NCBI GenBank assembly: GCA_963702685.1
Contig: CAVPDQ010000009.1
Location: 620,001-684,000 of the forward strand
Length of the DNA: 64,000 nucleotides
Reading direction: 5' to 3'
From: AP-15 sp963702685
GTDB lineage: Bacteria > Pseudomonadota > Alphaproteobacteria > ATCC43930 > CGMCC-115725
Both the position numbers and the translations under genes were made by a program. The notes below the pieces were generated by a model that was given only the letters and a program-made list of their open reading frames with translations, had not been told where the DNA came from and made no database searches. Of the stretch, positions 20,340-29,075 are shown piece by piece; position 1 is the stretch's first letter, and every line of letters begins with the position of its first letter.

Positions 20340-21014
20340 ATGAAACCCTTTGTCCTGGTCTTCGATCTCGACGGCACGCTCGTCGACAGCGTGCCCGATC
20401 TGCACGCCGCGGCGAATGCGATGCTGCGCGAATGCGGCTGCCGGCCGGTGTCGCCGGTCGAGGTCCGGCATATGGTCGGCGATGGAGTGCCGGCGCTGGT
20501 CGAGCGCGCGCTTGCCGCGAGCGGCGGCGACCGGGTCGCCGTCAGCGATGCGCTGCCGCGCTTTTTGTCGTTCTACGAGGCAAACGCGGCACGGCTGACG
20601 CGGCCTTATCCCGGTGTGCGTGAAACCCTCGGCCTGCTGCGCCGGCGCGGCTACCGCACCGCGATCTGCACCAACAAGCCGCAACGCGCGACGATTGCCG
20701 TTTTGCAGGGCCTCGACCTGTCGGCGCTGTTCGATGCGATCGCCGGCGGCGACCGCTTTCCGATGCGCAAGCCCGACCCCCGCCATCTGCTGGGGGTGGT
20801 CGCAGAGCTCGATGGCGAAGCGGCAAGGGCCGCGATGATCGGCGACAGCGAGAACGATGCCGCCGCAGCGCATGCCGCGGCGATGCCGCTCGTGCTGATG
20901 CGCCACGGCTACGCCCGCGTCGATCCCGCCACGCTCGGCGCCGACGCGCTCCTCGACCATTTTGCCGATCTCCCCGCCGCCCTCGACCGGCTCGGCCTCG
21001 GGCCATCAGGCTAA
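20340..21014 (+). CDS. gph: Phosphoglycolate phosphatase (HAD family)
   Basis: A 224-residue HAD hydrolase with all motifs: nucleophile Asp in VFDLDGTLVDS, motif II Thr in AICTNKPQ, Lys in MRKPDP, and motif IV GDSENDAAAA. A cap domain inserted after motif I (about 17-85) fits Gph, which removes phosphate from 2-phosphoglycolate. The start is ATG 20340, just after an AT-rich stretch (20283-20335) that probably holds promoters for both gph and glmU. The stop overlaps the end of the convergent RTX gene by 4 bases. Confidence 0.88.
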   Translation: MKPFVLVFDLDGTLVDSVPDLHAAANAMLRECGCRPVSPVEVRHMVGDGVPALVERALAASGGDRVAVSDALPRFLSFYEANAARLTRPYPGVRETLGLLRRRGYRTAICTNKPQRATIAVLQGLDLSALFDAIAGGDRFPMRKPDPRHLLGVVAELDGEAARAAMIGDSENDAAAAHAAAMPLVLMRHGYARVDPATLGADALLDHFADLPAALDRLGLGPSG

Positions 21015-22750
21015 ATCACCAGGAAATCGGTTTGCGTCAGGCCCGGCACCCCCTTCAGCGAAGCAAACTGCACCGAAGCGCCGGCGCGATTGCCGTCTGC
21101 GTCATAAGAAAGCGCGCCAGAGCTCGTGTTGTAGATGATGTAGTCGTTCGCATCCTGTGATGAGTTGATGGCAAAATTGCCGGCGGAAAGCGCGCCCGTC
21201 TTGGTCAATGCCGAAAATACGGCGTTGTCGAGAACGATCTTGTCGGTGCCGTGCTTGAAGTCGGTGATCGTGTCGCGGTTGGTCTTGGCATTGGGCGCGG
21301 TGGTAAAGGTAAAGCGGTCGGCCCCGCCGCCGCCGGTCAGCGTATCGTTGCCGAGCCGCCCATCGAGCGCGTTCGCCCCGGAATTGCCGACGATCAGATT
21401 GCCGAGCGAATTGCCGATGCCGAAAATGTTGCCACTGCCCTGAAGCGTGAGATTTTCGATCGCACCCTTCACGTGCACCGTATCGGCGAGGCTGACACCG
21501 ATCGACGCCAGGATGCGGTCGATCCCGCCGGAGCCGGCGACCGCCTCGTCGGCGACGTCGCCGATATTGTCGAAGACATAGGTGTCGTTGCCGGCGCCGC
21601 CGTACATGGTATCGGCGCCCGACCCGCCGTTGAGCGTATCGGCACCGTTGCCGCCCTTGAGCGTGTCGTCGCCCGGGCCCCCGGACAGGATGCTGCCGGT
21701 GCCGTTGCCGGCGATCAGGCGGTCGTCGCCGCCGCCGCCGTTGAGGCGGTCGCTGCCGCCGACGCCCCGGATGACGTTGTTGCCGATATTGCCGGTGATG
21801 GTCTCGGCGAGGCCGGTGCCGATCGCGTCGAGGTCGGCGGTGCCGGTCAGCACCAGCGTCTGGACCGTGCCGATCACCTGCGCCGGATTGCCGAGATCGA
21901 AGCTGATCGCCGCATCGATCGTGTCGTTGCCGCCGCCGCCCCAGGTCGCGTTGTTCTCGTCGACGACGTCGCCGGTATTGTCGACAAAATAGGTGTCGTC
22001 GCCGGCGCCGCCGATCATGTCGTCGGCCCCGGTGAAGCCGTCGATGCGGTCGTTGCCGTCGCCGCCGACAATCGTGTCGTCGCCCTTGCTGCCATAGATC
22101 GTGTCGTCACCGCCGTCGCCGAAGATGCCGCCGGTGATCGTGCCCTGCCGGCTGTCGAAAAAATCATTGCCTTCGCCGAGCTTGGCGCCGCCCTGGATAA
22201 AGCCGCTGTTGGTCACATGGTCGTCGCCCGCGGTCAGCGTCATCGCATATCCGGTGGACGACAGGATCGAGCCGCTGTTGGTCACCGTGATGCTGGCGGC
22301 GTTTTGCGCATAGATCGTTGCGTCGGTCCAGGTGCGCTCGGGGTGCAGCGAGATGGCGCTGATCGTCCCGGTGTTGGTGATGACATCCGCTTCGGTCTGA
22401 TCGGCCCCGACGCTGCCGACGAACTCGATCGCGTTGCCGTAGCTCATCGAAGAGATCGTGCCGTCGTTGACGACGATGTGTCCGCCGCCGCCCAAAATAA
22501 TGGCGCCGAACCAGTAGGTATTGACCGAGCCGGTCGCGCCGACAAAAATCTGATCTCCTCCGGACAAAGTGTCGAAATAATCGTCGATTTCGCCGAACAG
22601 CGTGCCGTAAAGGGTGACGGTTTGATCACCGCCTTTGTTCCCCCGCATATCGATGCCGTAACTGATCGTGACGCCCGGCGCGACGAAAGTGTTGTCGCCG
22701 TTGGCGGTCGACAGGCTGGTTTGATTCGTTGTGATATAGTTGTTGGTCAT
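21011..22750 (-). CDS. Secreted RTX calcium-binding repeat protein
   Basis: A 579-residue protein with no Sec signal, starting at ATG 22750 (MTNNYITTNQ). The N-terminal half is Gly/Thr/Asn-rich beta-repeat sequence (NDGTISS, NTGTISA, NSGSILS) like passenger or leucine-free solenoid domains. Nonapeptide repeats GGxGxDxxx follow in two blocks (about 225-265 and 370-440: GGDGNDRIDG, GGPGDDTLKG, GGAGNDTYVF). The end has a third block and a hydrophobic LTQTDFLVI terminus. This is the build of type I secretion substrates. No ABC transporter or fusion protein is next to it. No catalytic domain is evident. Confidence 0.85.
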   Translation of the reverse strand: MTNNYITTNQTSLSTANGDNTFVAPGVTISYGIDMRGNKGGDQTVTLYGTLFGEIDDYFDTLSGGDQIFVGATGSVNTYWFGAIILGGGGHIVVNDGTISSMSYGNAIEFVGSVGADQTEADVITNTGTISAISLHPERTWTDATIYAQNAASITVTNSGSILSSTGYAMTLTAGDDHVTNSGFIQGGAKLGEGNDFFDSRQGTITGGIFGDGGDDTIYGSKGDDTIVGGDGNDRIDGFTGADDMIGGAGDDTYFVDNTGDVVDENNATWGGGGNDTIDAAISFDLGNPAQVIGTVQTLVLTGTADLDAIGTGLAETITGNIGNNVIRGVGGSDRLNGGGGDDRLIAGNGTGSILSGGPGDDTLKGGNGADTLNGGSGADTMYGGAGNDTYVFDNIGDVADEAVAGSGGIDRILASIGVSLADTVHVKGAIENLTLQGSGNIFGIGNSLGNLIVGNSGANALDGRLGNDTLTGGGGADRFTFTTAPNAKTNRDTITDFKHGTDKIVLDNAVFSALTKTGALSAGNFAINSSQDANDYIIYNTSSGALSYDADGNRAGASVQFASLKGVPGLTQTDFLVI

Positions 22751-22986
22751 GGGCGTGCCTCGGGGGTGATCGCGGTGGTTTAAATTAACAGCGTCTGGAC
22801 TCTCTGTCAGCCATATGTAATATTCGGCTACCTCGAATCGAACCGCAACGGAATTCGGCGGCATCCCGCTCCGTGCGCGGCCGGAGCTTGCAATCGACAA
22901 GAAGGGGCTGCTACCTCGCCCGAGCGCGCCGCCGGGGCTGGCCGGCGGGCGCTGTTTTGGCGATCGGGGGACGAGGGTCCGGTAGC

Positions 22987-23715
22987 ATGTCGCTGCTTAA
23001 GCCGGGGACCGAGGCGATCGGGAGCAGGCGATGGCCGTGGCTGTGGATCGGGCTCGGCCTGGCGATCGTCCTGCTCTGCGCGTTGTCGCTGGTCCTGCCG
23101 ATCGGCGAATGGGCCGCGTCGTTTCAGCGCTGGCTCCTCGGCCTCGGGCTATGGGGGGTCGGGATTTTCGCGCTTTTGTTCATTGCCACCACCCTGGTGC
23201 TGGCCCCGGACTGGCCGTTGTCGATCGCGGCCGGGTTTGTCTACGGCTTGTGGGCGTTTCCGGTGGTCATCGTCGCCGCCACGGTGGCCGCCTCATTGTC
23301 GTTCCTCGCGGCGCGCTATCTGTTGCGCGCCCGGGTGCGCGGGCTTCTCGACGGGCGACCAAAGCTCGCCGCGATCGACAAGGCAGTCGCGGAGGAAGGC
23401 TGGAAGATCGTGGCGCTCTTACGCCTCAGCCCTCTCGTGCCGTTCAACCTGCAAAATTACGTCTTTGGCGTCACCGCGGTTCCGTTCGCCCATTATGTTG
23501 TCGCGACCGGGATCGGGATCATGCCGGCCTCGGCGGTCTATATCTATCTCGGGGCGATCGGCAGCGCGGCAAGGCACGGCGGCGGAGCGGGCGGTCCGTG
23601 GAAATGGGGGTTTTTCGCGCTCGGCCTCCTGGCTACCGCCGCGGCGGCGTTTCTGGTGGCGCGCAAGGCCAAGGCCAAGCTCGACGAGGCGCGGCTCGAC
23701 CAGCCCGACGACTAA
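22987..23715 (+). CDS. TVP38/TMEM64 (SNARE-associated/DedA-like) membrane protein
   Basis: A 242-residue inner-membrane protein. The family core is visible: re-entrant VLAPDWPLSIAAGFVYG, the helix LSFLAARYLLRARVRGLL, and the second half LLRLSPLVPFNLQNYVFGVT. ATG 22987 follows a GGTAGC spacer. The frame upstream lacks a signal. The function of this family is thought to be lipid or ion transport and is not settled. It converges with the LLM oxidoreductase gene three bases on. Confidence 0.87.
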   Translation: MSLLKPGTEAIGSRRWPWLWIGLGLAIVLLCALSLVLPIGEWAASFQRWLLGLGLWGVGIFALLFIATTLVLAPDWPLSIAAGFVYGLWAFPVVIVAATVAASLSFLAARYLLRARVRGLLDGRPKLAAIDKAVAEEGWKIVALLRLSPLVPFNLQNYVFGVTAVPFAHYVVATGIGIMPASAVYIYLGAIGSAARHGGGAGGPWKWGFFALGLLATAAAAFLVARKAKAKLDEARLDQPDD

Positions 23716-23718
23716 CCC

Positions 23719-24756
23719 CTATCGCGCCGCCAACCCGTGGAATTTCTGCGGCAGACGCCGGATGTCTTGGACCAGGCCGGGCGGCACCTCGCCGACGCCG
23801 TCGCCGCGTAAGGTCAAAGCATCGACCAGCCCGCCAAACCGCTCGCCGATTGCTGCGACGATCTGGTCGTGGCGTCCGACTGCGGCAAAAAGCTGCGCCA
23901 CGTCGTCCGGTACCTCCTTTGCCATTTCCGCCCATTTTCCGTCGCGCGACAGGGCATTGAGCTTGCGTCCCAAATCTTCCTGCCCATGCACCGCCAGCAC
24001 CGGATAATAGGCCGGGGTCGAGCCGTAAAAGGCGACCCGCTGGCGCACCCACTCGAAGCGGCGCGCGACGGTTTCGTCATCGGGGCCGGTGGCGAGAAAG
24101 CCGCCGCCCGAAATCTCATATTCGCTGCGGGCGCGGCCGGCTTTGGCGAGCCCCGCGTGAAGCCGCGGCATGACCTCGTCGGTCAGATATTTGCGCGTGC
24201 AAAAGCCGTGCAGCTTGACCCCGTCGCATTCCTCCGCGGCGACGTTGAGCATCGCCGGCCCGACCGCGGCAATCATTACCGGCGGGGGCGGCGCGTCGAT
24301 CGGCTCGGGCGCGAAGTTCGGGGTCATCAAGGTGAAGCGGTAATGCTGGCCTTCGAAGCTGGGGCGCTCGCCGGTTTTCCAGCAACGCCAGATCGCGCGC
24401 AGCACCCGCACATATTCGCGCATCCGCGGCGCCGGCGGCGTCCACGGCACCGAAAAGCGCCGCTCGTTGTGCGCGCGCACCTGCGAGCCGAGGCCGACGA
24501 CAAAGCGCCCGCCGGTCGAGCCGGCGAGGTCCCAGCCGACCTCCGCGACCGCCATCGGCGTGCGGGCAAAGGCGATGGCGACACCGGTGTGCAGCTCGAT
24601 CCGCTGCGTCGCGGCGCCGGCTACCGCCAATGCCAGAAACGGGTCGTGCTTGTTTTCCATCGCGACGATGCCGTCATAGCCTTCGGCCTCGATCGCCTGT
24701 GCTGCCGGCCCGACCCGGCGCAAATCCTCCTGCGGCACCGTCGCAAACACCCGCAT
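23719..24756 (-). CDS. LLM-class oxidoreductase, F420-dependent type
   Basis: A 345-residue TIM-barrel flavin/F420 enzyme of the luciferase superfamily. Family marks are YDGIVAMENKHDPFLALAVA near the N-terminus, ELHTGVAIAFARTPM, and GRFVVGLGSQVRAHNERRF. It resembles the Rv2161c/TIGR03617-type group. I start at ATG 24756 (MRVFATVPQ). It is one of four LLM proteins in the window. Substrate unknown. Whether it uses F420 or FMN cannot be settled here because no F420 synthesis gene is in view. Confidence 0.85.
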   Translation of the reverse strand: MRVFATVPQEDLRRVGPAAQAIEAEGYDGIVAMENKHDPFLALAVAGAATQRIELHTGVAIAFARTPMAVAEVGWDLAGSTGGRFVVGLGSQVRAHNERRFSVPWTPPAPRMREYVRVLRAIWRCWKTGERPSFEGQHYRFTLMTPNFAPEPIDAPPPPVMIAAVGPAMLNVAAEECDGVKLHGFCTRKYLTDEVMPRLHAGLAKAGRARSEYEISGGGFLATGPDDETVARRFEWVRQRVAFYGSTPAYYPVLAVHGQEDLGRKLNALSRDGKWAEMAKEVPDDVAQLFAAVGRHDQIVAAIGERFGGLVDALTLRGDGVGEVPPGLVQDIRRLPQKFHGLAAR

Positions 24757-24817
24757 GGCACCCCTCCCGCTCTCCTCGTCGCGCGATCGGGCCACAAACC
24801 GGTAGCACAGGGCAAGC

Positions 24818-25729
24818 CTAGGCCGGCGGCCACGCCCAGAAGGCGATGCCGACCAGCGCGATGAACGCGCCGCTCATCACCTCGCCGTAGCGTTCGACGG
24901 CGCCGAGCCGCAGGCGGCGCAGACCGGACGCCGCGGAGGCGCACAACAGCACATAGGTGGCGATCGTGCTGGCGGCAAAGACCGCGGCCATAACGCCGAG
25001 CTGCACCGTGCCGTACCGGGCTGCGGCGAAAAACACCGGGATGCCCTCGACCATCGGTGACGAGCCGAGCACCAGCAACAGCGCGGTGCGGCCGGTCGTC
25101 TTGTGGCGATGGCGATGCAGAGGCGGCGCGTCCCCACCGGCGGCGTGCGCGGTCGCCGCGGCGTGGTCGTGCCAATGGACGTGCACCGAGCCGCGGTAAT
25201 GACGGTGCGGGTGGATGTGCCGGACCAGGACCGCGGCACCCCCGCCGGCCGGCGCGTAAAGGGGGTCGTCGGCCGGCGCTCTCTCCAGCCCGTCATGCCC
25301 GTGGTGATGGTGCCCGTGCGCATGGCGCACTTCGTCATGGTGCCCGTGCGCGTGGCTGTGCCCGGGCGCGTGGCTATGCCCGGGCGCCTGACCGTGCCCC
25401 TGGCCCGCCGGGTGGAGCTGCTCGTGCAATGCCGAAATCGCGATCCATCCGCCAAAGCCGAACAGCGCAAGGCTCGACAGCGTATCGACGAGATGGCCGA
25501 AACGAAGGCCCGCCTCGGCCCCGGCAACCCAGACGGCAAGCCCGATCGCCAATGTCGAGCCGACATGGCCGGCGCCGGCGCGCAAAGCCGCGGTTACGGT
25601 TTCGCCCTGCGACCAGCGGCGCTGGCGCGCGAGCAGCGCGATCGGCATCCAGTGATCGGGCACGAGCGTATGCAGCACGCCGACCGCGGCGACGGCGGTG
25701 ACCAGCAGCAGCTGCGGACCCCAGCTCAT
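24818..25729 (-). CDS. RcnA/NiCoT-like nickel-cobalt transporter with long His-rich loop
   Basis: A 303-residue membrane protein. Helix 1 holds the metal-carrier motif HTLVPDHW (residues 20-27, HX4D). After three helices comes a cytoplasmic or periplasmic loop of about 110 residues packed with histidine (roughly 101-209: GHSHAHGHH, GHHHHGHD, HIHPHRHY, HVHWHDH). The last three helices include LGSSPMVEGIPVFFAA. The His loop and order resemble RcnA exporters. Its GTG/ATG start overlaps the stop of the XRE gene (ATGA at 25726-25729), so the two are made together. Efflux of Ni or Co is the likely role. Uptake is possible. Confidence 0.83.
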   Translation of the reverse strand: MSWGPQLLLVTAVAAVGVLHTLVPDHWMPIALLARQRRWSQGETVTAALRAGAGHVGSTLAIGLAVWVAGAEAGLRFGHLVDTLSSLALFGFGGWIAISALHEQLHPAGQGHGQAPGHSHAPGHSHAHGHHDEVRHAHGHHHHGHDGLERAPADDPLYAPAGGGAAVLVRHIHPHRHYRGSVHVHWHDHAAATAHAAGGDAPPLHRHRHKTTGRTALLLVLGSSPMVEGIPVFFAAARYGTVQLGVMAAVFAASTIATYVLLCASAASGLRRLRLGAVERYGEVMSGAFIALVGIAFWAWPPA

Positions 25730-26061
25730 CTTTCGTCACCATCGCTCTCGCCGTCGTGGTGATTCCGGTGGCCCGCATCGGCATGGCCGTGCGGGTGCGA
25801 ATGGCGGGTGCCGTCGGCGTGCAGATGCTCGTGCTCGTGAAAGAGGATTTCGAGCTGCCGGCCGAACGCGTCGGCGATACGGCGCAAAGTCCTCAGGCTC
25901 GGCAGGTGGTCGCCGCGCTCGAGCCGCGAAATCATCGACTCGGTCATGCCGAGCCGGTGCGCCAGCTGACGCTGCGTCTCGCCGGCGTTATGCCGCAGCT
26001 CGGCGAGCTGTTTCGCGCAGTCGGCGGCGATCGCATCGCCCCCGCGATTGATCGTGCGCAT
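25726..26061 (-). CDS. XRE-family regulator with His-rich C-terminal tail
   Basis: A 111-residue protein. Residues 15-70 are an XRE helix-turn-helix (TQRQLAHRLGMTESMISRLERGDHLPSLRTLRRIADAFG). The tail from 75 to 102 has 11 histidines (FHEHEHLHADGTRHSHPHGH, then HRNHH) and ends in acidic residues. Such a tail could bind Ni or Co directly. I take ATG 26061, preceded by GAAGG. ATG 26091 is possible. It is translationally coupled to the His-rich transporter, and a 13-base palindrome upstream may be its operator. A one-component metal sensor of XRE type is the inference. It is not RcnR or NikR, which have other folds. Confidence 0.85.
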   Translation of the reverse strand: MRTINRGGDAIAADCAKQLAELRHNAGETQRQLAHRLGMTESMISRLERGDHLPSLRTLRRIADAFGRQLEILFHEHEHLHADGTRHSHPHGHADAGHRNHHDGESDGDER

Positions 26062-26093
26062 CGGCGCGCCTTCGCAAATTGACTGAGCCATCA

Positions 26094-26106
26094 ACTTAGC
26101 ATAAGT
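26094..26106. promoter_or_regulatory. Palindromic operator candidate upstream of the XRE-exporter pair
   Basis: ACTTA-GCA-TAAGT is a perfect 5-3-5 palindrome at 26094-26106. On the minus strand a TTGACA-like hexamer lies just upstream (about 26119-26114). The site is between the XRE gene and the divergent CHRD gene, where an autoregulator would bind. Confidence 0.55.
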
Positions 26107-26185
26107 GCGAAGCTTGTCAAGCCCCGGCGATTTGCCTTATAAGCGAAGCCGCTCGGCGCTCGCCGTCAATCAGGGGAGGAAAGAC

Positions 26186-26644
26186 GTGGCCAATTCAACA
26201 TCTCGGCGGGCTGTCATGCTCGCGCTCTGGGTGACGGCGGCGGTCTCGGGAGCGGGGCTGGCGCAGGCGGCTCCCGTGTCGTTCAGCGTGCCGTTGTCGG
26301 GGGCGAGCCAGGTCCCGCCAGTGCAAACCTCGGGCAGCGGCACCGCCAATTTGACCTACGATGCAACAACCCGGGCCGTGACCTGGTCGATCACCTTCAG
26401 CGGGCTGTCGAGCACGCCGTTCATGGCCCATTTTCACGGTCCCGCCGCGCCGGGCAAAAACGCCAGCGTAGCGGTCTGGCTGACCAAAAAGGGCAGCCCG
26501 GTATCCAGCCCGATCACCGGCAGCGCCACCCTGACCCCGGCGCAGGCGCAGCAATTCACCGCCGGCGAGTGGTACGTCAATCTCCACACCAAGGACCACC
26601 CGGCCGGCGAAATCCGTGGCCAGGTCAAGCCGCCCGCGAGCTGA
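26186..26644 (+). CDS. Exported CHRD-domain protein
   Basis: A 152-residue secreted protein. GTG 26186 is chosen because GGGGAGGA (26173-26180) stands five bases before it. The upstream ATG frame has no such site. A signal peptide (AVMLALWVTAAVSGAGLAQA) precedes a single CHRD domain: LSGASQVPPVQTSGSGTANL, MAHFHGPAAPG, WYVNLHTKDHPAGEIRGQV. The domain was named after chordin. Its role in bacteria is not known. It is divergent from the XRE regulator and converges with the cytochrome b561 gene. Confidence 0.88.
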   Translation: MANSTSRRAVMLALWVTAAVSGAGLAQAAPVSFSVPLSGASQVPPVQTSGSGTANLTYDATTRAVTWSITFSGLSSTPFMAHFHGPAAPGKNASVAVWLTKKGSPVSSPITGSATLTPAQAQQFTAGEWYVNLHTKDHPAGEIRGQVKPPAS

Positions 26645-26650
26645 GGCGCC

Positions 26651-27319
26651 TCAGAGGCAGATCGCCAGCGCCGCGGCAGCGCCGGCCGCGGCGGCGAATG
26701 CGAGCAATGCCCGGCCCGTGCCGGCTCGGCGCGGGATCGGCACGTCGTCGGGCAATGACTTGCGGCCGGTGATCATCGGCGGCAACAGATTGTGCCGCTT
26801 TACCGCCGCATAGAAAGCAATCGCCAGCAGATGCGCCGCGATCGCCGCGAGCAGCGCGTCCCAGGCGAGCGCATGCACCCTGGTCACCGCAAAGTCGAAC
26901 CGGGCCGGCATCATCTGAGTCATCGGCCCGACATCGGCGACGTCGTTGTCGACATAGATGCCGCTCAATGTCTGTGTCAGCAGCAGCGCGAGGAGCAGCA
27001 GCACCATCCAGCCTCCGGCCGGGTTGTGGCCGGGATGGCGGTCGGGCTCGCGCCGGAAGAGGTGGGCAAGATGCCGGGCCGTGGCGGCCGGAGTTGCGAT
27101 AAACCGCGAGAACCGGGCGCTGTCGCTGCCGCAGAGACCCCAGATCAGGCGCCACAACACCAGCGCCAGGAGCGCGTCGCCGAGCCAGGCGTGCCACACC
27201 ATCCAATTGACCCGCCAGGTGGCATAGGCCGCCGCCACCAGCACGACGACCGACCAATGAAACAGCCGAGTCGGCAAATCCCACACCGGCACAGGGCGCC
27301 GGATCTTGCTCGGCTCCAT
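26651..27319 (-). CDS. Cytochrome b561-family membrane protein
   Basis: A 222-residue four- or five-helix dihaem cytochrome b of the type found with Ni/Fe hydrogenases and exported cytochromes. Haem histidines are likely in RLFHWSVV (about 21), VWHAWLGD (about 44), and paired histidines in VTRVHALAWD and IAAHLLAI. The start is ATG 27319 (MEPSKIRRPVPVWDLPTR), the usual N-terminus VxVWDxxTRxFHW. Any longer reading runs back through the next gene. A partner cytochrome c is not adjacent, so its electron acceptor is unknown. Confidence 0.87.
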   Translation of the reverse strand: MEPSKIRRPVPVWDLPTRLFHWSVVVLVAAAYATWRVNWMVWHAWLGDALLALVLWRLIWGLCGSDSARFSRFIATPAATARHLAHLFRREPDRHPGHNPAGGWMVLLLLALLLTQTLSGIYVDNDVADVGPMTQMMPARFDFAVTRVHALAWDALLAAIAAHLLAIAFYAAVKRHNLLPPMITGRKSLPDDVPIPRRAGTGRALLAFAAAAGAAAALAICL

Positions 27320-27433
27320 CGCGCCGTCACATCCTCCCCTCGCCACCGACCGCCTCTCCGGGTTAGGCTCGCTGCCCCCATTTGGGCCGCAACCGGCTTG
27401 ACGGCAACACACGGCGCCGAGAGGAGCATACCC

Positions 27434-28394
27434 ATGCCGAGGAGCATCGCCATCGGGCTCGGCCTGATGGAATTCCCGTTTTCCGGGGTCGCCGGGTTCT
27501 GGCGCTGGGTCGATCTGTGCGAATCCGGCGGCGTCGACTCGCTGTGGCAGACCGACCGCATCGTCAGCCGCGAGCCGATTCTCGAATGCATGAGCGTGAT
27601 GGCGGCGCTGGCCGGGCGCACGCGCCGGCTCAAATTCGGCGTCAACGTGCTGTCGCTGGCGTTTCGCGATCCCGTCCTGGTCGCCAAGCAGTGTGCGACC
27701 ATCGACGTGTTGTCCGAAGGGCGGCTGCTGCCCGCCTTCGGCATCGGCAGCCCGCTGGCGCCCGAATGGCAGACCCTCAACCTCGACACCAAGACGCGCG
27801 GCCGCAAGACCGACGAGGGGCTCGAAATCATCGGCCGGCTGTGGCGCGAGGACGCGGTCGATTTCGAGGGCGTGCATTATCGGCTGGCCGGCGCCTCGAT
27901 CAGCCCAAAGCCGGTGCAGCCCGATTTGCCGATGTGGATCGGCGGATCGTCCGAGGCGGCGATCCGGCGCACCGCACGGTTCGGCACCGGCTGGCAGGCG
28001 GGGTCCGAGACGCCCGCGGACATCGGCGCTATCGTCGCCGCGATCCGCGACGCCGCTATCGCCGCCGGCCGGCCGATCGACGACGACCATTACGGCGCCG
28101 GCGTCCCGTTCCGCTTTGGCCGCGTCGGACGATCCCGCCCTCGGCCGGCTCTACGACGCCTATCGCCGCCGCACCGGGCGCGACCCCGCCAAACACTTCG
28201 CAATCGGCGGGGCGCAGGAGATCGTCGAGCGCATCGCCGCCTTTGTCGATGCCGGCATCTCCAAATTCATCCTGCGCCCGGCCGCCCGCGGCGACGAGGA
28301 CATGCTCGACCAGACCCGCCGCCTCGTCGAGGAGGTGCTGCCGCTCGTCGCGGCGCGCTGGCCAAAAGCAAAAAAGCGCCTGGCCGCAGAATGA
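27434..28394 (+). CDS. LLM-class flavin-dependent oxidoreductase (apparent frameshift)
   Basis: About 319 residues when repaired. The N-terminal part (MPRSIAIGLGLMEFPFSG, WQTDRIVSREPILECMSVMAALAG, PLWIGGSSE-like MWIGGSSEAA) and the C-terminal part (GRLYDAYRRR, HFAIGGAQEIVERIAAF) lie in different frames. Removing one C of the pair at 28120-28121 joins them as FRFGASDDPALGRL. If the shift is real, the frame-1 product would read on into junk. The stop overlaps the ATG of the next gene (ATGA at 28391), so the pair is an operon. Substrate unknown. Confidence 0.83.
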
Positions 28395-29074
28395 GCGCTC
28401 CGCTCGCAGGCATCCGGGCCTGTGTCTTCGACGCCTATGGCACGCTGTTCGATGTCGCTTCGGCAACGCGGCATGCGGCCGGCGATCTGGGCGACGCAGC
28501 AGCACCCCTCGCCACGCTGTGGCGCGACAAGCAATTGCAATATTCCTGGCTGCGGGCGGTGCAGGGCCGGCACGCCGATTTCTGGCAGGTCACCGGCGAC
28601 GCGCTCGATTTCGCGCTCGACGCGATGGGGCTCGCCGATCCCGCGCGGCGCGATCGGCTGATGCAGCTCTATCGGGAGCTCGACGCCTACCCCGAGGCGG
28701 CCGATACGCTGCACCGGCTGCGCGCCGCCGGGCTTACCACCGCGATCCTGTCGAACGGCGCACCCGATATGCTCGCCGCCGCGGTCGCGCATGCCGGGCT
28801 CAGCGGAATGCTCGACGAGGTGCTGTCGGTCGAGGCGGTCGGTGTCTACAAGCCGCATCCCAGCGTCTATCAATTGGCGCTCGATCGCCTCGGATTCGGC
28901 GCTGCGGAAATCGCCTTTGTCTCGTCGAACGGCTGGGACGCCTGGGCCGCCGCGGCTTTCGGAATGCGCGCGGTCTGGTGCAACCGGCAAGGTCAGCCGC
29001 GCGAGCGCCTGCCCGGCGCGCCTTCAGCGGAGATCCGCTCGCTCGCCGAGCTGCCGCCGCTTCTCGGCGCCTGA
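28391..29074 (+). CDS. Haloacid dehalogenase type II (HAD family)
   Basis: A 227-residue HAD hydrolase. Nucleophile Asp in FDAYGTLFDVAS, the Ser/Asn motif in AILSNGAPDM, Lys in YKPHPSVY, and SSNGWDAWAA at motif IV all match L-2-haloacid dehalogenases, which differ from phosphatases in the DAYGT and SSNxWD signatures. It is coupled to the LLM enzyme before it, which hints at degradation of a halogenated or similar organic acid. That link is inference only. Confidence 0.9.
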   Translation: MSAPLAGIRACVFDAYGTLFDVASATRHAAGDLGDAAAPLATLWRDKQLQYSWLRAVQGRHADFWQVTGDALDFALDAMGLADPARRDRLMQLYRELDAYPEAADTLHRLRAAGLTTAILSNGAPDMLAAAVAHAGLSGMLDEVLSVEAVGVYKPHPSVYQLALDRLGFGAAEIAFVSSNGWDAWAAAAFGMRAVWCNRQGQPRERLPGAPSAEIRSLAELPPLLGA

Positions 29075-29075
29075 G

